Source: CAVYPR01 sp052145775 (GTDB lineage: Bacteria; Actinomycetota; Acidimicrobiia; Acidimicrobiales; RAAP-2). From it: 27,658 nucleotides of DNA. How positions within the stretch are numbered: position 1 is the first letter of the stretch; each line of letters begins with the position of its first letter. Below are positions 21,606-27,658 of this stretch, in pieces. The notes under the pieces are model-generated. The model was not told the DNA's origin. It did not search any database and saw only the letters and a program-made list of their open reading frames with translations. The stretch is from assembly GCA_052145775.1 (NCBI GenBank), contig JBKQNY010000193.1, positions 1 through 27,658 on the forward strand, given 5' to 3'. Position numbers and translations under genes: made by a program.

Positions 21606-22200
21606 GCGCGGGCCCCCGGTCCTCGGGCCCCACAATGCCGGCCAGCAGCTCGGCCCGGACCAGGCGCGCCACCTGGGACGGGTCGTCGAGCGCCCAGCGG
21701 CCCGGCGAGGCGATGTAGGAGAGCACCATCCGGCCGCAGAAGTCGGCCGCCTCCTCGACGTCGACGCCGGGGGCCAGCCGGTGACGGGCCAGGTAGGGGG
21801 CGAAGAAGGCGGCCAGTGCCTCGTGGGTGCCCCGGCTCTGGACCCCGAGGGTGGGCAGCAGCGCCTCGGGCTCGGTCTCCAAGAGCCGCTGGAGGACCTC
21901 ATGGCCCTCGATGGCCCGGCGGGCGAAGAGCAGCACGCGCTCCATCACCTCCTCCAAGGTGCCGGCCGTGCGGACCTCGTCGTAGAGGCGGGCGAAGAAG
22001 CGGGCGTACTCCCAGGCCACCACGGCGTCGAGCAGCTCGCCCCGTCCGCCGGGGAAGTAGCGGTAGACGGTGGCCCTCGACACCCCGGCCTCCCGGGCGG
22101 CGTCGGCCACCGTCGTCTTGGCCAGCCCCCAGCGGGCGACGCAGGCGTAGGTGGCCGCCAGGATCCGCTCGCGCACCGCCGCAGACGTGGCGGCGGTCAC
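21586..22200 (-). CDS. TetR-family regulator (second copy)
   Basis: A 204-residue repressor. The helix-turn-helix is at about 29-49 (TTVADAAREAGVSRATVYRYF), followed by PGGRGELLDAVVAWEYARFF. Along its whole length it resembles the TetR at 18691: shared elements include REAGVSRAT-YR-FPGG, ARFF, the ETEPEALLPTL region, RMVLSYIASP, DDPSQVARLV and the last LLAGIVG. The two are paralogues. The GTG at 22200 is one base after the dapB stop, with the UGAGG of that stop region as a possible ribosome site, so it is translated by coupling from dapB. Having a ligand-type regulator in the dapB transcript is unusual. Targets and effector are unknown. Confidence 0.88.
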   Translation of the reverse strand: MTAATSAAVRERILAATYACVARWGLAKTTVADAAREAGVSRATVYRYFPGGRGELLDAVVAWEYARFFARLYDEVRTAGTLEEVMERVLLFARRAIEGHEVLQRLLETEPEALLPTLGVQSRGTHEALAAFFAPYLARHRLAPGVDVEEAADFCGRMVLSYIASPGRWALDDPSQVARLVRAELLAGIVGPEDRGPALTSSPP

Positions 22201-22201
22201 C

Positions 22202-23008
22202 TCAGACCCCGAGCAGCGCGCCGAGCCCGACGGTGAAGCCGGGCCGCTCGGGGACCCGGCGCACGGCCAAGAGGACCCCGGGCATGAACGACCGGCGGTC
22301 GTAGGCGTCGTGGCGCAGGGTCAGCGACTGGCCGAGGGCCCCGAAGATCACCTCCTCGTGGGCGACCAGGCCGGGGAGGCGGACCGAGTGCACCCGCACC
22401 CCGCCCGCCCCCTCGCCCCCGCGGGCCCCCGCGAGGACCAGTTCGGTGGTGGGGTCGGGGGGGAGCGGCCCGGCGCCGGCCGCCCGCCGGGCCCCGGCGA
22501 TCACCTCGGCGGTGTGCAGGGCGGTGCCCGAGGGGGCGTCGCGCTTGTGCTCGTGGTGGAGCTCGATCACCTCCACCGACTCCATGAACGGCGCCACCAG
22601 CTCGCAGCAGCGCATGAGGAGCACCGCCCCGATGGCGAAGTTGGCGGCCACCACGGCGTTGGCCGCCGACGAGGCGAAGACCCGCTCCAGCACGGCCACG
22701 TCGTCCTCGGTGAGCCCGGTCGTCCCCACCACGGCGTGGATCCCCCGCTCGGCGCACCACGGGAGGGTGGCCCGGGCGGCCTCGGCCTCGGTGAAGTCGA
22801 CCACCACCTCGGTGCCGGCCTCGGGGAGCGCCCCGAGGTCGGCCGAGACGACCAGCGGCGCGTCGAGCGACAGCTGCGAGCCGAGATCGGTCCCGGCCAG
22901 CCGGGGGTCGACCGCGGCCACCAGCTCCATGTCGGCCGCCCCGGCCACGGCCGCGCAGACCTCCTGGCCCATCCGGCCACCGGCCCCCACCACCGCGACC
23001 CGCAGCAT
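22202..23008 (-). CDS. dapB: 4-hydroxy-tetrahydrodipicolinate reductase
   Basis: Reduces the DapA product with NAD(P)H in lysine/diaminopimelate synthesis. The 268-residue protein has the nucleotide loop VVGAGGRMG (6-14), GTTGLT, and the catalytic stretch ELHHEHKRDAPSGTA with His151, His152 and Lys155. I chose the ATG at 23008 because it lies seven bases after a TAGGGT -10 box and gives the short N-terminus seen in actinobacteria. A GTG three codons upstream (23017) is inside that -10 box but could be used on readthrough mRNA from the upstream gene. The TAG of the -10 box is also the stop codon of the YfhO-like gene. Confidence 0.96.
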   Translation of the reverse strand: MLRVAVVGAGGRMGQEVCAAVAGAADMELVAAVDPRLAGTDLGSQLSLDAPLVVSADLGALPEAGTEVVVDFTEAEAARATLPWCAERGIHAVVGTTGLTEDDVAVLERVFASSAANAVVAANFAIGAVLLMRCCELVAPFMESVEVIELHHEHKRDAPSGTALHTAEVIAGARRAAGAGPLPPDPTTELVLAGARGGEGAGGVRVHSVRLPGLVAHEEVIFGALGQSLTLRHDAYDRRSFMPGVLLAVRRVPERPGFTVGLGALLGV

Positions 23009-23015
23009 CCCCGGC

Positions 23016-23021
23016 ACCCTA
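23016..23021 (-). promoter_or_regulatory. Candidate -10 box for dapB overlapping the upstream stop codon
   Basis: TAGGGT on the minus strand, seven bases before the ATG of dapB. Its first three bases are the stop codon of the YfhO-like gene. Confidence 0.5.
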
Positions 23022-25778
23022 CCGGCCCGCCGGGGCGCGCCGTCGACGGCGGACCGAGACCAGCGCGGCGAGGCCGGCCGCCACCAGGGCCACGAGGCCG
23101 GCCGCGCTCAAGGCGGCGCCCACGTCCAAGCCGCGCGGGTGGTAGTCGAAGGTGAGCGTCCATCGCCCGGCCGGCACCCGCACCCCCTGGACCAGACCGA
23201 CCTCGGTCACCGCCAGGGTGCGGGCCGGGCCGCCGCCGGCCGGGACCGCCGCCACCGACCAGCCCGAGGTGTAGGCCTCGCTGCGGACCACGGTGACCGG
23301 TCGTTGGGCCGAGACGGCGACCACGGCGCCACCGTCGGCCCCCGCCGAGAGCTGGCGGGCCACCGCCCCCGAACCCCCCGTGGACCACACGTGCGGCGGG
23401 AGGCGGCGGGCGTCGAAGGTGACGAACCACTTCCAGCTCCCCCGCAGTCCCCAGGCCGTTGTCGACAGCGCCTCCTGCAGCGCCCCGTCGAGGACGAGGC
23501 GGGGCCCGGCGGTCGTGGTCACCGACGAGGTGTCGGCGACCGCCCGGGCCGGGCCGGCCACCACCACCCCCCAGGCCGTCGGGGGTCGGTGGAACCGGAC
23601 GTTCCAGCCGCTTGGCGTTCGCCGCACCGTCTCCGACGGCCAGGTGACCGCCCCCGTCGGGCCGACCACCCCGAGTCGCAGGGGGCCGGTGGCGGCGCCC
23701 GCCTGGCGCACCAACGACGCGCCGGAGAGCTCGAGGGGCTGGCCCAGCCAGAAGGTCCGGCGGTGGTCGGTGCCCGGGGCCGGGGCCCCCGCGCACGGCG
23801 CCGCGGTGGGGGGTGCGGTCGTCGGCGCGGGGACTGTCGGCGGCAGGACCTGGGTGAGGTATGTCGGCCGGGTGAGGAGGGTGGCCAGGCGCAGCTGGGT
23901 GAAGACCCCCTCGGCCAGGGCACAGGTGTCGAGGGTGTCGAGTGTGTGGGTGCCGGTGGCGTTGCCGTAGGACTCGTCGATGATCGAGCCGTAGCCGACG
24001 ACGCTCGGCAGCTTGGTGAAGGCGTTCAGGTCGGGCTGGCCGAGGGTGTTGAGTGTCTCTGTCGGGCCGCCGGTGTCGTAGATGGCGAACCGTCCGGTCG
24101 ACCCCAGCACCGAGGTGGCCACCGCCGATGTCGGCTCGACCGGGGCGTGGCCGTTGGAGAGGCCCACCGACGAGGAGAGCATGAACAGCCCCACGTCGAG
24201 CGCGACCACCGCCGCCAGGAGCCGGCGGCGGGCCGGGCGCGACAGCCGGGTCCACCCGGCCACCAGCCCGACGACGGCCACCACCACCGCCAGCTGGGCG
24301 CCGAACCACGGGCTGAGGCCCCGGGCGAGGGCGCCCCCGGCCGCGGTGGCCTCGAAGGACTGCTCCAGCGGGCCGGGGATGGCGATGGCCGTGAGCAGCA
24401 GCAGGCCGGCGGCGTAGACCGGGGCCAGCACCAGCCACCGGCGCCGCCCCTCGAGGCCGGCCGCGCGGGGTCGCGCCCCGAGGGCGGCGTCGGCCCAGAA
24501 GCCGAACAGGACGGCCAGGGCCAGGTCGACGATGCCGAGGTTGCGGCTCTGCAGGCGCGTCTTGCCGAAGAGCGGGATGTGGACGAAGAGGTGGCCGAGC
24601 GGGGTGTTGTCCCCCCAGGTGAGCAGCAGGCCCAGCCCGCCCAGGGCCAGGAAGAGCGCCCAGTCGGCGGCCCGGGAGTCGCGCCGCCGGCCCAGGCACC
24701 CGGCGAGGAGGGCCACCGCGGCCACCAGCGGCAGGAGGCCCAGGTAGCCGGTGACCTCGGGGAGGTTGTAGTTGTTGAAGTAGGCCGGCTGGTGGAAGAG
24801 GCCGTCGCCCCCGAAGAGGTCGGGGACGAGCAGGAGCGCCGTCCACGCCGGCCGCAGCGAACCGGCCCCGAAGAACTGGTAGTTCTCGCTGGCCCGCTGC
24901 GAGGCGTTGATGAACGACCACCCCGGCACGATCTGGACCGCCCCGAGCGCCACCCCCCAGACGGCGGCCAGGACCGAGTACCCCACAACGGCCGCCCGCC
25001 GCCGCCACCCGACGGTCCAGCCGGCGTGGGGGTGGACCGCCATCCAGACGACCACGGCCGAGGCCACCACCTCCACCTCGGCCATCGAGCGGGGCTCGCC
25101 GGTCAGCACCACCAGTCCCAGGGTGGCGGCGAGCAGCACCACCCACGGCCACGGCGACCCCCGGCGCGACGGGCCCGGCCCCTCCTCGGTACGCGGGCCG
25201 GTGCCGAGCACCGCCCACGACAGCCGCACTACTGCCAGCACCACCCAAGGGGCCCACCCCATCCCCTGGACCACGCCGAGGTGGACGATCTGCCCGGACA
25301 TGGCGCCGGCGAAGGCGTAGGAGAGGCCGGCCAGCGCGCCGGGCAGCGGTCGCACCCCGAACTGTCGGAGCAGCGCGTAGACCCCGAGACCGGCCGCCCA
25401 GTAGACGGCCAGGAGGTTCACTACCCAGGCCGCCACCGGCGCCAGCACGGCGAAGCAGAGGGTGAGCGGGTAGGCGGCCCCGGCGTTCAGCCCGCCGAGG
25501 AGGGGGCTGCCCGACCAGATGTAGGGGTTCCACAAGGGCAGGTGCCCCCCGGCCACCAGGTTGCCGACCAGGACGCGCAGGGGGAAGTTCTGGATGGCGT
25601 TGTCCCCGCCGATGGCCGGGTGGCCGAAGAGGGCCGGCACCACGAAGACGACGAGGGGCACGGCCACCAGCACCGCCACCGCCCGGCCGTCCGCCGTGGC
25701 CATCCTCCGCCGCCATGCCCCCAGGCGGCCCTCATGGCTGACCGGCACACCGGAACCCGGCGGGGTGCCGGCCGCCAC
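23019..25778 (-). CDS. YfhO-like large membrane protein
   Basis: A 919-residue integral membrane protein of the YfhO type (PF09586), related to GT-C glycosyltransferases. The first membrane segment is at about 33-51, followed by FGHPAIGGDNAIQNFPLR with Asp59, in the position of the first-loop acidic residue of GT-C enzymes, and PLWNPYIWSGSPLLGGLNAG. About a dozen further hydrophobic segments run to roughly residue 515. A large extracytoplasmic beta-rich domain (about 520-885) follows, and a final membrane helix (about 892-912) precedes the basic end RRRRRAPAGR. The start is the GTG at 25778, seven bases after the M16 stop, whose TGAGG can act as ribosome site; an ATG 25 codons on is possible. 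B. subtilis YfhO is linked to lipoteichoic acid glycosylation; here the donor and acceptor are unknown. Confidence 0.82.
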   Translation of the reverse strand: MAAGTPPGSGVPVSHEGRLGAWRRRMATADGRAVAVLVAVPLVVFVVPALFGHPAIGGDNAIQNFPLRVLVGNLVAGGHLPLWNPYIWSGSPLLGGLNAGAAYPLTLCFAVLAPVAAWVVNLLAVYWAAGLGVYALLRQFGVRPLPGALAGLSYAFAGAMSGQIVHLGVVQGMGWAPWVVLAVVRLSWAVLGTGPRTEEGPGPSRRGSPWPWVVLLAATLGLVVLTGEPRSMAEVEVVASAVVVWMAVHPHAGWTVGWRRRAAVVGYSVLAAVWGVALGAVQIVPGWSFINASQRASENYQFFGAGSLRPAWTALLLVPDLFGGDGLFHQPAYFNNYNLPEVTGYLGLLPLVAAVALLAGCLGRRRDSRAADWALFLALGGLGLLLTWGDNTPLGHLFVHIPLFGKTRLQSRNLGIVDLALAVLFGFWADAALGARPRAAGLEGRRRWLVLAPVYAAGLLLLTAIAIPGPLEQSFEATAAGGALARGLSPWFGAQLAVVVAVVGLVAGWTRLSRPARRRLLAAVVALDVGLFMLSSSVGLSNGHAPVEPTSAVATSVLGSTGRFAIYDTGGPTETLNTLGQPDLNAFTKLPSVVGYGSIIDESYGNATGTHTLDTLDTCALAEGVFTQLRLATLLTRPTYLTQVLPPTVPAPTTAPPTAAPCAGAPAPGTDHRRTFWLGQPLELSGASLVRQAGAATGPLRLGVVGPTGAVTWPSETVRRTPSGWNVRFHRPPTAWGVVVAGPARAVADTSSVTTTAGPRLVLDGALQEALSTTAWGLRGSWKWFVTFDARRLPPHVWSTGGSGAVARQLSAGADGGAVVAVSAQRPVTVVRSEAYTSGWSVAAVPAGGGPARTLAVTEVGLVQGVRVPAGRWTLTFDYHPRGLDVGAALSAAGLVALVAAGLAALVSVRRRRRAPAGR

Positions 25779-25785
25779 CGGGGCC

Positions 25786-27078
25786 TCAGGCGGCGCGGCC
25801 GGCCAGGCCCAGCGCGGTCGCGTCGAAGGCGTCGGGGTCGAAGGGCCCCACCGCGGCCAGGGTCCGGGGGGCGGCGGCCAGCCGGCCGGCGGCCCGGTGG
25901 ACCTCCTCGGCGGTCACCGCCTCGACGCGGGCCAGCAGCTGGTCGACCGTCAGCACCTCGCCGTGGAGGAGGAGCGCCGCGCCCAGCCGGTGCATGCGGG
26001 CCCCGGAGTCCTCGGCTGCCAGCAGCAGGTCGGCCCGCAGGTTTCCCTTGGCCACGGCCATCTCCCGCTCGCTCACCCCCGACTCGGCCAGCAGCTCGAG
26101 CTCGCCGGTGACGATGCGCAGCACCTCGTCGACGTGCTGCGGCGCGGTGCCGGCGGCCACGCACAGCGACCCGGTGTCACAGAAGCTGGTCCGCTCGGAC
26201 CAGATGGAGTAGGCCAGGCCGCGCTGCTCGCGCACCTTCTGGAACAGCCGGCTGGAGAGTCCGCCACCGAGGGCGTGGTTGAGCACGGCCAGCGCCCAGC
26301 GCTCCTCGTCGAAGCGCGAGACCGAGCGCATGCCCAGCACGAGGTGGGCCTGCTCGGTCGGCCGTCGCAGCACGACCAGCGGCTCGGGGGGCCGCACCGG
26401 CGCCAGGCGGGACGGCGGCCCGCCGCCCGGCCGTCCGGCGAAGCGCGCCTCGAGGGCATCGGCCACCGCCGAGTGGTCGACGTCGCCGGCCACCGACACC
26501 ACCATGTTGGAGGGCCGGTAGTGCTCCTCGAAGAACGCCCGGATCTCGGCGGGGCCGGCCGCCTGGACGCTCTGGGCGGTGCCCAGGGTGTCGCGGCCGA
26601 GGGGGTGGCCGGGGAACAGGGCGTCGGTCCACCGCTCGGCCACCAGGTCGGCCGGTTCGTCGGCGTGCATGAGGATCTCGTCGAGGATCACCGTCCGCTC
26701 GGCGTCGACGTCGGCCGGGGCCAGGGCGGGCTCCCACATGATGTCGCCCAGGATGTCGAGGCCGAGGGGGAGGTCGTCGGCCAGGAGACGGACGTAGTAG
26801 CTCGTGTACTCCTTGGTGGTAAAGGCGTTGCAGTCGCCGCCGACCACGTCGAGCTGCTCGGCGATGGCCGACGCGCTCCGCTCGGGCGTCCCCTTGAACA
26901 AGAGGTGTTCGAGGAAGTGGGAGGCGCCGGCCCGCTCGGCGGGCTCGTCACGCGAGCCGGTGCCCACCCAGAACCCGACGGCCACCGACCGCACGTCGGC
27001 CATCTCCTCGGAGACGAGCCGGATGCCGCAGGGCAGGGTGTCGGTCCGGATCCCCGAAGCGACCCGGCCGGTGCTCAA
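25786..27078 (-). CDS. M16-family zinc metallopeptidase
   Basis: A 430-residue peptidase of the pitrilysin/processing-peptidase family, as PepR in mycobacteria. The inverted zinc motif is HFLEH (His54, Glu57, His58), and Glu134 (ILDEILMH) is the third ligand, 75 residues on. The C-terminal half holds the inactive-half signature LGGGLSSRLFQKVREQRGLAYSIW in two parts (about 276-299), with the R-Y pair. There is no signal peptide. The start is the TTG at 27078, whose TTGA overlaps the pnp stop codon; no better start is in frame before the catalytic domain. pnp-M16-dapB is a conserved actinobacterial order, with the YfhO-like gene inserted here. The physiological substrate is unknown. Confidence 0.93.
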   Translation of the reverse strand: MSTGRVASGIRTDTLPCGIRLVSEEMADVRSVAVGFWVGTGSRDEPAERAGASHFLEHLLFKGTPERSASAIAEQLDVVGGDCNAFTTKEYTSYYVRLLADDLPLGLDILGDIMWEPALAPADVDAERTVILDEILMHADEPADLVAERWTDALFPGHPLGRDTLGTAQSVQAAGPAEIRAFFEEHYRPSNMVVSVAGDVDHSAVADALEARFAGRPGGGPPSRLAPVRPPEPLVVLRRPTEQAHLVLGMRSVSRFDEERWALAVLNHALGGGLSSRLFQKVREQRGLAYSIWSERTSFCDTGSLCVAAGTAPQHVDEVLRIVTGELELLAESGVSEREMAVAKGNLRADLLLAAEDSGARMHRLGAALLLHGEVLTVDQLLARVEAVTAEEVHRAAGRLAAAPRTLAAVGPFDPDAFDATALGLAGRAA

Positions 27079-27658
27079 CGGCGACGCGAACGGCTGCGGG
27101 GCCGCCGGTCGCCGCCCCGCCCCTCGCCGTTCTCGGTGGCCACGGCGCCGGGACCGAGGTCGCCCAGGTCGGCCACCAGCTCGGCCTCGAAGGCGTCCTC
27201 GAAGGAGACGACCGGCGGGCCGCCGGCCCCCGGGTCGCGCTCGGCGGACGGGCCGCGCCCTGACCGTTCGGATCGCTCGGTCCGCTCGGTTCGCTCGGTT
27301 CGCTCGGGCCGCTCGCCGCGGTCCCGGCCTCCGTCGCCCCCGGAGCCCTCGGGCGCGTTGGCCAGCGACAGCGACACCTTGCCCTGCGGGTCGATGTCGT
27401 CGACGCGGACCTCGACGGTCTGGCCCAGGGTGAGGACGTCCTCCACCTGGTTGACCCGCTTGCCGCCGGCCAGCGGGGAGAGCTTGGAGATGTGCAGGAG
27501 GCCGTCGCGGCCTGGCAGCACGTTGACGAAGGCCCCGAACTTGGTGACGTTGACCACCTTGCCCTGGTAGACGGCGCCCACGTCGGCCGTGGGCGGGTCG
27601 AGGATGAGCGAGATCCTCCGCCGTGCCTCCTCGACCGCCGAGGAGTCCTTGGCCCCGA
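27075..27658 (-). CDS. pnp: Polyribonucleotide nucleotidyltransferase (C-terminal part)
   Basis: The last 193 residues of PNPase, a phosphorolytic 3'-5' exoribonuclease; the catalytic and most of the KH region lie beyond the window. It begins in the end of the KH domain (AKDSSAVEEARRRI). The S1 RNA-binding domain follows, VGAVYQGKVVNVTKFGAFVNVLPGRDGLLHIS... to GKVSLSLA (about 70 residues). After it comes a disordered charged tail of about 95 residues with the tripeptide series ERP, ERT x3, ERS x2, an acidic patch (SFEDAFEAELVADLGDLG) and a basic end RRPRSRSRRR. The stop codon overlaps the TTG of the M16 gene. The tail is longer than in many PNPases. Confidence 0.96.
   Translation of the reverse strand, partial: GAKDSSAVEEARRRISLILDPPTADVGAVYQGKVVNVTKFGAFVNVLPGRDGLLHISKLSPLAGGKRVNQVEDVLTLGQTVEVRVDDIDPQGKVSLSLANAPEGSGGDGGRDRGERPERTERTERTERSERSGRGPSAERDPGAGGPPVVSFEDAFEAELVADLGDLGPGAVATENGEGRGGDRRPRSRSRRR
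27269..27313. repeat. Tandem 9-bp repeats inside pnp
   Basis: Five consecutive 9-base units, CGGATCGCT, CGGTCCGCT, CGGTTCGCT, CGGTTCGCT and CGGGCCGCT, two of them identical. On the minus strand they encode Glu-Arg-Thr/Ser/Pro tripeptides in the PNPase tail. Being a multiple of three, changes in copy number would keep the frame. Confidence 0.85.

Noticed and set aside
22446..26111. A very long open frame on the plus strand (over 1200 codons)
   Set aside because: It runs antisense to dapB and the YfhO-like gene; its translation is Gly/Arg/Pro-rich without domains, a by-product of GC-rich codon bias on the other strand.
1..27658. CRISPR arrays, tRNA or rRNA genes, transposases and phage genes
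   Set aside because: None was seen on either strand: there are no spaced repeats of suitable length, no cloverleaf-like stretch in the gaps and no such proteins.

Overview
The window is a gene-dense, very GC-rich bacterial chromosome segment. It holds 26 protein genes, two of them cut by the window edges. No stretch above about 200 bases lacks a gene, and I saw no RNA genes, insertion sequences, phage genes or CRISPR. GTG and TTG starts are common and several genes seem to be leaderless. The gene order follows the actinobacterial core: pnp, M16 peptidase, dapB ... dapA, rnj, ftsK ... miaB, miaA, dapF. The organism is therefore a member of Actinomycetota. The YfhO-like and DUF2510-like proteins and the general sequence flavour make me lean to class Acidimicrobiia, but that is an inference from memory.

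Layout. Bases 1-9087 are all minus strand and, read in the direction of transcription, carry ftsK, a D,D-carboxypeptidase, thrB, miaB, miaA, a phytanoyl-CoA dioxygenase-like gene, a small DUF2510-like protein and dapF. Bases 9154-13370 are plus strand: a LexA-type promoter with an Rv2578c-like radical SAM gene, a DsbA-fold gene, and a GntR/ABC ATPase/permease operon with an evident autoregulatory palindrome. Bases 13448-19350 are minus strand: TetR, a diiron oxygenase-like protein, dapA, rnj and a secreted Lipoprotein_15-repeat protein. Bases 19425-21605 are plus strand: a methyltransferase, a multi-pass transporter and trmO. Bases 21586-27658 are minus strand: the 3' part of pnp, an M16 peptidase, a YfhO-like membrane protein, dapB and a second TetR.

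How the genes work together. dapA, dapB and dapF serve diaminopimelate/lysine synthesis and so peptidoglycan, together with the carboxypeptidase; thrB serves threonine. PNPase and RNase J are RNA decay enzymes, and both carry basic, low-complexity extensions here. MiaA, MiaB and TrmO all act on tRNA position 37. FtsK moves DNA at division. The accessory genes sit between these core blocks, often behind their own promoter.

Most notable points: (i) a LexA-like operator that exactly fills the spacer of a promoter giving a leaderless radical SAM mRNA; (ii) a recurring layout in which a TAnnnT -10 box lies 6-7 nt before the start codon at many genes; (iii) a DapF with Ser where the first catalytic Cys is expected; (iv) clear palindromic operators for the GntR and the first TetR; (v) two paralogous TetR regulators bracketing an accessory block between dapA and dapB.
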